Positions 34,183-43,867 of a DNA stretch of 64,000 bases are shown piece by piece. The DNA lies in NCBI GenBank assembly GCA_032871835.1, contig CM065299.1, positions 29,653,074 through 29,717,073 of the forward strand, in the 5' to 3' direction. A model generated the notes under the pieces. The model worked only from the letters and a program-made list of their open reading frames with translations, was not told the origin of the DNA and did no database searches. The position numbers and the translations under genes are program-made. The DNA comes from Dipteronia dyeriana. Its lineage: Eukaryota; Streptophyta; Magnoliopsida; Sapindales; Sapindaceae. The stretch's first letter is position 1. The number at the start of each line of letters is the position of its first letter.

Positions 34183-35168
34183 GACAAAGCAATGGAAAAT
34201 GCAATCAAGATAGTTTAAAGAGACAAGCCATCGATTATGCACTTGGCACATTGCCAAGAATGCTACTCAACATTTTACTAGTCTTTATGGTAAGCCCGAC
34301 TACAAGAAAAAACTCAAAGTGCTTTCATAGGTGTGAGAATGAAAAAGAATTTTAAGATTCATGGGATGATATGATCAAACAATTCAATCTTCAAAGTCAT
34401 TCATGACTTGAATAGTTGTACTCCTCTCGAGAAAAATGGTGTTAAGCTCTTAGTTTGGATACTTTTTATGCATCTATTGTATCCACCCAACGGAGTGTGA
34501 GTACAAATAATGTTTACTATCAAATTTCCACAAAAATAATGGATCTCATTAAATTTGTGCATCATTATGAAAATAAAACAAAAGAGATGAGATTAGTGGA
34601 GTTGGAAGAAGATTATCGTTGTAAAAATGGTGCACCTCATATTGAGGTAAGTAGTGGAATCTTAATCCATGGAGTTCACGTGTACACAAACAAAATGTTT
34701 AGGTGTTTTCAAAAAGAGTTGATGGGTGGTATATGAGTGAGAATGAAAGAAGTTTATAGTGATTGTGAGTTATGTATTTATGAAGCCATGCAGAAAGGTA
34801 GACAAAGGGTGTATGAAGTAAAGTTCCACTCACTTACTTTTGGTGTATCATGTAGTAGTAAATTATTTGAGTCAATGGGGATGTTGTGTCGTCATGCTTT
34901 GAAGGTGTTTGATTTAAAAAAATTACTAGTATATAAGAGCAATACATATTAAAGAGGTGGACCAAAGATGCAAAAAAAAAAGAAGGTATTTTTATGAGTT
35001 GTGGCAAATATGGTCAATCAAGCGAAAATGAGAAGTCTCTTTAATCTTTACGTCTTAGCGAGTTGATGCATGAAGGAAGTAATGCGTACAACATAGCATC
35101 ATTAAGTGATCATGGATTGTTAAAGGTAAAGTAGCAGAGGCATTGAGAGGTTACTTGAGCAAGACATG
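34183..35168 (+). pseudogene. FAR1/FRS-like remnant, part 2
   Basis: Continues the transposase domain with KAMENAIKIV, then HIAKNATQHFTSLYGKPDY-like coding in shifted frames (34186-34400). Frames at 34455-34733 and 34737-34952 follow, with MFRCFQKELMG and YEVKFHSLTFGVSCSSKLFE. The last of these is a SWIM zinc finger. It should read Cys-x-Cys...Cys-x-His, but the second Cys is Ser (C at 34851, then SS), while LCRHALKVF keeps the later Cys and His. Stops at 34353, 34734 and 34950 break the frame. It ends at a Copia LTR insertion. Confidence 0.8.
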
Positions 35169-36065
35169 TGAAAGTTCCCTAAAAACGTGTGTGTCTAAAC
35201 CTAGAGAGGGGGGGGGGGGGGGGGGGGGGGGGGGTGAATAGGTTTTAATCAAGTCAATTACCAATTTTTATTGATTAGTCAATATTCAAAATTCACCCAT
35301 TAAAACAAACATATAACATCAAGTGTAAGGTGCGAAAAATATAAATAACACAAGATGTATACGTGGAAACCTTCCAAATGGAAAAAACCATAGGCTGTTC
35401 AGTGCGCCACACTCGGTCACAGAAATCCACTATATGAAGAAAAGGTTACACCCTCAAGTGATTCTCGGACTCTCACTCTTAACAATCTCAGGCTATGGAC
35501 ACCGTCACTCACCACTCTTGGTTCAATCCCTAGTGATATCCCCTTATCCACTACTCTTGGTGTGAGCACCTCATACTCTACCCCTTGGGTCTTTTATAGT
35601 GGATACCCGACCAATTGCTTACCAACCTACCCTTGGTTGCAAGGCTTCTCTTACTTGTGCAACTTCACACCGAAGCCACAAGACTTTGACTCAATGAAGA
35701 GTATATGGTCTAAGTGTATTATGACACTATGCCCAAATGAAATTATGTGTAAGACCAAATACAAAATGATTAACTAGATGTAGATAATGCAATTAAACAT
35801 TCTAGTTATCAAACAATGCCTGCATGCCCATACCAAGGACTCAATTAGATGTGTAGATAAAATCTAACAACCTAATTGTCAATAAAAGTCCAACCAACAC
35901 AAGTTGTCACAACAAATAATCAAGGGCAATTTTGCAATCAAGAAATGCAATCAATGAGGCATACACATAAATGTTCATAAACTAGACTAGATGCACAAAG
36001 TCAACCTAATAATCAATTATGTATACATTAACATTCATGGATTAGCTATTTAAGCATAAATGACC
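35169..36065 (-). mobile_element. Antisense Copia LTR in the FAR1-like gene, left part
   Basis: Related to the Copia LTR at 15581-17838. Read in reverse, its end has a C-run (27 bases, 35208-35234 as G on this strand) followed by TCTCTAGG and then GGGAACTTTCA. The flanking duplication is ACATG (35164-35168) against ATATG (43722-43726), one mismatch. Gypsy element A3 starts within it at 36066. Bases 35428-36065 recur at 41766-42404. Confidence 0.78.
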
Positions 36066-37179
36066 TGTTAATAGGAAATTTGGCCAGGGGTCAAAGAGAA
36101 ATTTTTCACCTACAATCAACACTCATGAAGCTCGGAAAGATCGTAAAGCCACCCCGTAGGAGCAGGGAAGGCCGGTTTGGCTTCAAAGTTACTAGAAGAC
36201 AAGCCAAGAGAGACAGGGACGAGCCCCCACAAGAGCACTGGAACCCGGGCTTCTCCAGGCCATCTATCGGGGAACCTCGGCTCTAAGGTCGAGCTCCATA
36301 ACCGCCCCGTAAATGCCAGGGGAAGTCTCCCAGCTCAAGAGACATTTGAAAGAAGCCCGCCAACCTCTCTAAAAGCCCGTTGTCCTTGCTGGGCATAAAT
36401 GAGGAATCACGCCTAAGTCTGCATTACCCCAGCTACCTTCCAGGAGGGTCTACAAGAACACCTCAGGCCCCCACGGGTCAAGGAAAATTCATCTTAAGCT
36501 TCCAGGAACAGAGCCAGAGCAGGGGTCTACCTCACTCTACGGGACAATAGGCGGCTGGCAGGATGACCTCCATGAAGATTCATGGCACGAGTGCACACGG
36601 GATCGTGTCTACGAAATGTTCACATGCACGTCAAGAGTATAATTCAAATAAGGCAACAAACTTATCTTCGTCAGTCATATCATCGAATCCGGAAACAATT
36701 CAAATTCAAATGACAAATCCTGCCCGATAAGGAGGGAACGGATTCGTGGGATCACGGTAAAGTATTTACGAAATTGAAACCTACTTGGACGATATTTATA
36801 GATGAACACAGACAGAGAAAGAAAAGAGACAACTGAGATAGATCGAGCGACATACAGAAAATCATAAACAACAGATATACACATAAAAGGAAGGCCTAAA
36901 TTCTAATTTCAGAACACGGTCACCTTCATCTTCACTATTCGACAGACACCGAGTTGCCACCACCCTACTCCTCCGACAGATTGTGAGCAAACAAGAGAGT
37001 TATATTTATCTTAAAGCAATATATCAATAATACAGCTCCCATTTACTGTTATTACTACTCATCTCTCTCTCTTAAACAGGTCGGGAACCAAGGGTACCAA
37101 CCCCGGCCACCGCTTTCGTGGTAGTGGTCTCGAGGGTGTTAACTGGAATTTTTCATCTCGAGCAAATTTCCCGTCAACA
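36066..37179 (+). repeat. Element A3 5' LTR (1114 bp)
   Basis: Starts TGTTAATAGGAAATTTGGCC and ends TTCCCGTCAACA, like the A1 and A2 LTRs. A weak TATA-type box ATATTTATAG lies near 36793. It is followed at 37185-37202 by TGGCACCGTCTGTGG, a primer site very close to the TGGCGCCGTCTGTGG form common in Tat and Athila elements. Confidence 0.88.
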
Positions 37180-37258
37180 CTTTCTGGCACCGTCTGTGGA
37201 AAACCTCTCACACCACCATCTTTTTTACATTCAAAAAGTTCTTTATTTCAAAGTCATC

Positions 37259-39305
37259 ATGAAGCTCCACTCCTCACAAGGGCAGCAGGGCGCCTCGGGA
37301 TAACCATCTGCTACACCGACACGAAAGGTTCAGAGGAAAAGGAAAAAATCCGGACTCTATAGCCAAATTCTCACCCAGTCAGCTACTATGTGGACTCTGG
37401 ATCCCCCTCTGGGCAGCCAGGTCGAGCTTGACCAACAAGCGACGACCTTTGTAGAGAACTTCCGTCTTCGATTACTCGCTGAGGGTATAGCTATCCAACA
37501 AGCGGGTCTCTGCAATCAAGGGGAATCAAGTAGGCCTGAGGCTAGGCAACCAGCATTTGATCTCCTGGGGCCAGCCCCTCGGGAATCAACTCATAACAGA
37601 GCGGGACTCCCGACCTCGATCCAGGATAGGCTAGGGCTTATGCTCCATGTTTCCGAAGCGCTGCCACGCTACCAACCACGACAAGTCAAATCCGCTGTAG
37701 ATGTCCTTCCCCGGGATGGGAAAAGCTCCTCCACCCAGCGACTTTAAGGAGGGAAGCCTGGGGTAGAAATGAAGAAAGTCAGCAAAGCCCCAGAGCAAGC
37801 CCCCTCCAAATAAGGAACCGGGTAGAGGTCACCAGTTCATCAGAGGGATCTGATGGTGAGGAATCCGAGATCGACTCAAGAAAGTTCGAAAGCAAGCGAC
37901 TAAGGGACCAGTTGGCAGAGCTATAGAAAGAGGTCCAATTGATGAAGAAGGGGAAGTACAAGGAGGACAGGAAATATCCTCTAAGTGAAATGAACGCCCT
38001 CTTCACCAGAAAGATCCGGGAGGCAGAGATCCCACCTAAGTTCAAAATGCCAGCTGACAGGTTCTCTGAGACTGAAGATCCGCTGAGCAACTTAGAGAGT
38101 TTCGTTCAACAAATGGAGGTCCAGAACACAACCAGGGCCTCCATGTGTCGGATGTTCCCCACCACACTCACGGATTATGCTAAGACTTGGTTTAGGAAAC
38201 TACCCGCTGGGAGCGTATATTCCTTCACCAAATTATCAACTGATTTCTGCTCACAGTTCCAGGGGGTTAAGCCCTATTGAAAGACCCGATTCATTTACAG
38301 TACGTGATCCATGAGAGAGAGGAAACTCTCCGGGCTTATATCGAGCGGTTCCAAAAGAAGGTCATCCAGATGGGGGTCTTTACCGAGAGAGAAACCCTCT
38401 CCAACTTCAGGAGAAACTTGTGGGCGGGAAAACTATTCCTGTTTTTTACCAAGAAACCTCCGGAAACCTACCAGGAAGCCTATGATCAGGCTCTGGAATA
38501 GATCGTGATTGACGAACAGCTCAAGGTCAAGATGGAGCATGACGGCATGATAGTTGAAAAGTGACAAAAGAAGGAAGCTCTCAGACCTGAGCAAGATCAT
38601 AAAAGCCGGAACAAACCCCCTAATAAGTCAACACACGGTTTCACTCTTCCTCAGCCCAAATCGGAAAGGTATCCGGATAAGCGGGCTCCTTCTCAAGCTT
38701 TACCACCTCCCAGGACAATGGCCCCTATAGCCCATGATGAGAAGAGGTACGATCGTTACACTCCCTTGAATGCTTCTCGAGAAACAGTCTACCTCTCTAT
38801 CCGGGATAAAGGTTTATTACAGAAGCCCGCTCCCATGAAAGTATCAGTCGATAAAAGAAATCATTATAAATATTGCAACTTTCATGAGGACGTAAGGCAC
38901 AACACCTCAGAATGCTACAACCTGCGGAACCAAATTGAGGCTTTGCTAAGGGGAGGATGCTTAATAGAGTTCTTACAACAAGTTAGGGAGAACATTCAAA
39001 CAGGAAGGGAGGTCCAAGCCGAGATTCAGGAACACGCTGAGAAGAGGAAGGGAGATCAGGAGGACCTGATGCAACAGATTCAGGTAATTCACACTATCAG
39101 CGGAGGTCCCACTCTGGTCGGCACCTCCAACAATTTCAGAAAAAACCATGCGAGGAAGGTCCCTCATACGGACGAAGGGCGGGATATCTTCAAGGTCAAC
39201 CAGAGACCGACCAACCCCTCCCAGCTATCTCAAATCATCTTCACCGAAGCAGATGTATTTAACACCGTGCAGCCACATGATGATCCCATGGTCATTACAT
39301 TATAA
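37259..39305 (+). pseudogene. Element A3 gag
   Basis: Read in pieces. The N-terminal part is 37388-37744. The capsid core is 37939-38279 (IPPKFKMPADRFSETEDPL, LTDYAKTWFRKLPAGSVYSF) and continues at 38277-38501 (EREETLRAYIERFQKKVIQ). This matches the retrotransposon gag family. A C-terminal frame 38718-39305 has YCNFHEDVRHNTSECYNLR, a zinc-knuckle-like box in which the usual Gly before His is replaced by Arg. Stops at 37301, 37745, 38278, 38499 and 39303 divide it. Gag would form the particle and bind the element RNA. Confidence 0.8.
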
Positions 39306-39317
39306 ATTGCCAACTTC

Positions 39318-39842
39318 ATGGTGCACCGCGTGCTCGTCGACACAGGTAGCAGCGTCGACGTTCTGTTCAAAGACACTTTGGAAAAACTAAACTTGAAGCA
39401 TTGGTGCTACAATAGTTGCTCAACTCCATTATACGGGTTCACTGGGGACTCCATCACACCCGTAGGATCAAAAATCCTACCAGTGGTCATTGGAGTTGTA
39501 CCTCTCCAGCAGAACATCATGACTGACTTCGTAGTGGTGGACACCCTGTCGGCATACAATGCAATATTAGGGAGGCCATTTCTGTCATCTTTGAAAGGGG
39601 TCCTTTCTATTTACCATAATGTCTTGAAGTTACCGGTAGGAGACAAGGTGGGAGAGGTTCAGGGTGATCAGCAAGCAGCTAGGAAATGCTACGCAGTGTC
39701 AGCTAACCCAACAATTCTAGCAAAGCAACTCGCACGGGTGACAACTATCCAAGGTGGGATAGCCTCTACACTACACCTGAAAAACGCAGGATCCATCGAT
39801 TACCCCGAAGAAGGACTCGTGATGCCTGACATAGAAGTATGA
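39318..39842 (+). pseudogene. Element A3 aspartic protease
   Basis: This is an open frame of 174 residues with VDTGSSVDVLFKDTLEKL (intact D-T-G-S active site), LYGFTGDSITPVGSK and AYNAILGRPFLSSLKG. The domain is undamaged, but it is separated from gag by a stop and is followed directly by the integrase tail, because the polymerase is deleted. The A1 copy at 350-735 is its close, damaged relative. Confidence 0.82.
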
Positions 39843-40291
39843 AGAAAGGTAAATGGGTAGAGGTGCTTCCCGAGGTCCTCTGGGCTTACCGCACTACAAA
39901 GAGAACAGCTACTGTAGAGCATAAATTGACCTCCTTTAGAGTCCAACAGTTTGAACTGGGAAGCAATGAAAGCAAGCTTTGAGCTAGTTTGGACCTCCTA
40001 GAGGAAAAGCAAGATCGAATAGCTGAAAAGGTAGCAATCTACCAAGGCAGGATTTCCAGGTACTTCAATAAGAGGGTTAAAACCCGAAGCTTCAAAGAAG
40101 GGGATATGGTCCTCCGGAAAGTGACGTTGAACACCAAGAAGAGGTCAGACGGGGTCCTAGCGCCCAACTGGGAAGGACCCTACCTAATAAAAATGGTGAT
40201 CCGTAATGGGGCGTATAAGCTCGAGGATATGGATGGCCGACTCATCGACCATACTTGGAATACGGATCACCTAAGGAAATTCTACCCTTAA
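39843..40291 (+). pseudogene. Element A3 integrase C-terminus
   Basis: Coding resumes with KGKWVEVLPEVLWAYRTTK (39845-39903) and a shortened linker with one stop. From 39989 it reads LDLLEEKQDRIAEKVAIYQ, GDMVLRKVTLNTKK and NWEGPYLIKMVIRNGAYKL, ending LRKFYP. This is the DNA-binding tail of the integrase. The catalytic core and everything back to the protease is deleted, with the junction near 39842. Confidence 0.82.
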
Positions 40292-40506
40292 ACATGGGAC
40301 TCATGAGCAGGCAACCTCCGACTAGCTTCTTTTTATTTTCTGACAGTATTGTACTCCATTTTCCATATCAATAAAGCTCGTCTGTTTTCTTGTTTACTCC
40401 TTCTCTGACTATGTCCTACAATGATTTGGGTCTACATGGAAAGTTTTGATATTATCGCCTCAAGATCAGGGGTAAACAGGGAAAGCCCCCTCACTGCTCT
40501 TGATGC

Positions 40507-41110
40507 CTCGGTTGGGCACCACCCCCCGCCAAGAAGGGTCTGAGTGTAAGAGCATAGTTGCCATCCAGATCTCGAGACTAGGGATTTACCAAGGAAACCC
40601 CCTCATTATCCTTGATGCCTTGGTTGGGTGACCTCCCTCAAGAAGGATCCGAGAATAAGTGCATAGTTGCCATCTGGATCAAAATACCATGATATAGCTA
40701 GATAGCGCTCCTGATACTTTGGTCGGGCTACCACCCCCAAGAAGGATAAGAGCATAGTTGCCATCCAGACCAGGAAATAGCTAGATAGCGCTCTTGATGC
40801 CTTGGTCGGGCTACCACCCCCAAGAAGGATCTGAGTGTAAGAGCATAGTTGCCATCCAGATCTCGAGACCAGGAAATAGCTAGATAGCCCTCTTGATGCC
40901 TTGGTCGGGCTACCACCCCAAGAAGGATCTGAGTGTAAGAGCATAGTTGTCATCCAGACCAGAAAATAGCTAGATAGCCCTCCTGATGTCTTGGTCGGGC
41001 TACCACCCCCAAGAAGAATATGAGTGTAAGAGCATAGCTGCCATCCAGACCAGGAAATAGCTAGATAGCGCTCCTGATGCCTTGGTCGGGCTACCACCCC
41101 CAAGAAGAAA
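40507..41110 (+). repeat. Six to seven tandem units of 80-105 bp after A3 pol
   Basis: Unit phrase: CTTGGTCGGGCTACCACCCC, then AAGAAGGATCTGAGTGTAAG, then AGCATAGTTGCCATCCAGA, then GGAAATAGCTAGATAGC. Copy lengths vary by presence or absence of small blocks. A 202-codon minus-strand frame (40606-41214) merely reads through the array and is not a gene. A2 has one unit at 8860-9030. Confidence 0.88.
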
Positions 41111-41349
41111 TATAGCTTGAAAGCTTGAAAGCCCGAAAGCCCTCCTGATCCCGAGCCTAAGAAGGAACTAAACAATTCTCCACTTAATGTTCTACTCGGG
41201 CTACAACCTCCCAAAGGGGCTCGGGGATGGAGGGATCGACTTACTTAAACTCTAAATGCTCCTGTTATTTTACTAGCTCTCCTTGATACAGGGTTACTTA
41301 CTACAGCAAACCCACAATCAAACAAGGGGACTGTCAACTGAAGAAGTGG

Positions 41350-41765
41350 AGCTAGGAGTTCCATTAGTATGGGGGCACAATGCCAAGAACTTGTTTTTCT
41401 TATCTTAATTTTTCCCAAAGATAGCTCGCTTCGATATAAAAACTAGACGATCAAGCAAGTACATGGAAGCAAGATTTAGATCTGAGATTAAACTTTTATT
41501 ATCAAGTCAGAGAGCCTATCCCCCAACAAGGCTACTACAAGCAAGGGGGGCCCAATCCCTGGTTCCGGGCTACAAAGGAAAAATAATAAGAGATCAAACA
41601 CAGTTGAAGATAGGATGTCCATCCTTTTTTCTGGGCATTCAAAATAAATCACATGGAAGAGAACTCAAGCTTCTTCGTCTTCCTGAGGGCCTTCAGTTTC
41701 CTCCTCCACAGAATGGACCTTGCCCCCTGCTCCCCTTTCTAGTCGCGGCTCATCCTGATCAGCTG
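41350..41765 (-). pseudogene. Element A3 antisense ORF, acidic C-terminal end
   Basis: The minus-strand frame ending at 41665 finishes with LERGAGGKVHSVEEETEGP and an acidic tail. This is the place and style of the additional ORF end in A2 and B. The rest of the ORF is lost where A3 is truncated at 41765. Confidence 0.45.
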
Positions 41766-43721
41766 CACTATATGAATAAAAGGTTACACCCTCAAGTGAT
41801 TCTCGGACTCTCACTCTCGACAACCTCAGGCTATGGACACCGCCACTCACCACTCTTGGTTCAATCCCTAGTGATATCCCCTGATCCACTACTCTTGGCG
41901 TAAGCACCTCCTACTCTACCCCTCGGGTCTTTTACAGTGGATACCCGACCAATTGCTTGCCAACCTACCATTGGTTGCAAGGCTTCTCTTGCTTGTGCAA
42001 CTTCACACCGAAGCCAAAAGACTTTGACTCAATGAAGAGTATATGGTCTAAGTGTATATATGACACTATGATCAAATGAAATTATGTGTAAGACCAACCA
42101 CAAAATGCTTAACTTGATGTAGATAATGCAATTAAACATCATAGTTATCAAACAATGCCTACATGCCCATACTAAGGACTCAATTAGATCTGTAGATAAA
42201 ATCTAACAACCTAATTGTCAATAAAAGTCCAACCAACACAAGTTGTCACAACAAATAATCAAGGGAAAATTTACAATCAAGAAATGCAATCAATGAGGCA
42301 TACACATAAATGTTCATAAACTAGATTAGATGCATAAAGTCAACCTAATCATCAATTATGTATACATGGACATTCATAGATTAGCTATTTAGGCATAAAT
42401 GACCTAATAATGCAAGCTATCACAATACAAACCCAAATATGTCATAATTTCAATAAATATGCAATTAATATGAAGAAATGCTAATTTAAGCAATAAATGA
42501 CATGTCTTGGTAAGTTAGAACAATAAATGAACAACAATGGTGGTTCTACTTACCAATCAATGAAAACTCATGCTTGGAATGATGCTTGAATGCAAGATGA
42601 AGATGAGTTTAGAGTTTGGAGAGTCAAATAAAAAAGCTTAAAGCTTTCTCTCTCTAATGGAGGTTCTCTCACTCTAAAGATGGGTTCTTTGAGCTCTAAG
42701 AAGGCAAGGAAGAAAAAGAGAACATATATAAAGATGCCCTACACAAAACGGTATCGTTTTGGACTTGGGAGACAAAGTCCCGCACGACCGATGTGCGTGC
42801 CGCGGCCTAGGCAAGTGTCCAGACCATGGTCTGTGCAGCATGGCACTGCTGGACATTACCGCTGCCTAGGTCGCTGGCTAGGCATGGCACCAACAGCGGT
42901 CTAGGTCACGGTACACGCCAGACAGCACAACAGCTCGAGCTTTGAGGGACCCAAAACACTACCAAACGATATTCAAACCTTTTGTATAATATACTGTTGG
43001 AAAGGTATGGAAGTCTAATTTCTACTCCAAATTAAAAAACCTGATTTGGATGTTTGTATAAAAAGTTATTGTCATTTGAGTAACCAAAAGTCAGAAACGG
43101 ACAACAACAGAGATGTCCTATTTTTGTGGTCACTTTGGAGATTTTAAAACCAATCCAAACGGTCATAAAATATTATGAATAATATACCGTTGGAAAGGTA
43201 TGGGTGTCTAGTTTGTACAGAAATTTGAAAACTCATTTTGAATCATTTTATAAAAAGATATGGTCACAAGACCATACAAATGTCAGTTTTGAAAAACATT
43301 AAATCATTGAAATACACTCTTTTGAAACTAGACACCTTACTCCATATAACCAAACCAAGAGAAGAATGAGACATTCTCATATGGTCACTCAACGCGCTAA
43401 AACAAGCACACCATCGTGCAAGCGCGAACACAACACAATACCACACTTAAATCTATAAATGAAGTGCAAGTGTGATTGTAAGAGATGCATACATATAAAC
43501 AATATCAACACAAATGCAAGATCAACAAAGCATGCATGAGGTGTGTGTGTGCACCTAAACTCTTCAAGAGATAAAGTCAAGTGAATATATATTTAGCTCT
43601 TGAAGTCATGGAGATGCTTGGAAGCTTGTCAATGAAGACCTAAGCTATCAATTACACAATCATCTCCAATGTAGTATGGTTTGTCATGAAATAAGTCAAT
43701 CGTAAAATCAAGGTCCTTACA
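41766..43721 (-). mobile_element. Antisense Copia LTR, right part, starting with a 640-bp duplicate
   Basis: Bases 41766-42404 repeat 35428-36065 almost exactly in the same orientation. From 42405 on the sequence continues the LTR past the A3 insertion point. The outer end AAGGTCCTTACA (reverse TGTAAGGACCTTG) corresponds to the start TGTTAGGTCCTAG of the Copia LTR at 15581. Removing A3 and one copy of the repeat leaves an LTR of about 2.2 kb, close to the 2258 bp of the sense copy. Short ORFs inside are chance. Confidence 0.8.
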
Positions 43722-43867
43722 ATATGGAAACTATTAATTTACTGGAGAGTCTTAAAACGATATTTGAGCATACCAGTGGTGATATAGGCAATACTGTATC
43801 GATACTAAATCTACCGATTTCTAAGAGCAAAGGACAAACAAATGCTAGGTTGGAAAGCAACAAAAGG
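43722..43867 (+). pseudogene. FAR1/FRS-like remnant, part 3
   Basis: Coding resumes after the Copia LTR with METINLLESLKTIFEHTS and VSILNLPISKSKGQTNARL. This resembles the linker and the 'NPP-x-x-KSKG-x-x' stretch near the end of FAR1-related proteins. It ends at a good GTATGAATAT splice donor (43868), so a further exon may once have followed. Short and inferred mainly from position and style. Confidence 0.55.

Larger units (their letters stand above)
36066..41765 (+). mobile_element. Ty3/gypsy Tat-type element A3, internally deleted and 3'-truncated
   Basis: Same family as A1 and A2. It has a 5' LTR, primer site, gag and protease, then a jump to the integrase C-terminus. A tandem array and the end of the antisense ORF follow. 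Reverse transcriptase, both RNase H domains and the integrase core are missing. The 3' LTR is absent, and the element breaks off at 41765 against a second copy of its host sequence. It inserted at TGACC within an antisense Copia LTR. Confidence 0.85.

Noticed and set aside
40507..41110. A CRISPR-like array of repeats
   Set aside because: The units are contiguous, degenerate and 80-105 bp long without unique spacers, in a plant retrotransposon.
40606..41214. A 202-codon open frame on the minus strand
   Set aside because: It reads straight through the tandem array after A3 pol. The protein is only the translated repeat unit (repeated SYFLVWMTTML-like phrases) with no family resemblance.
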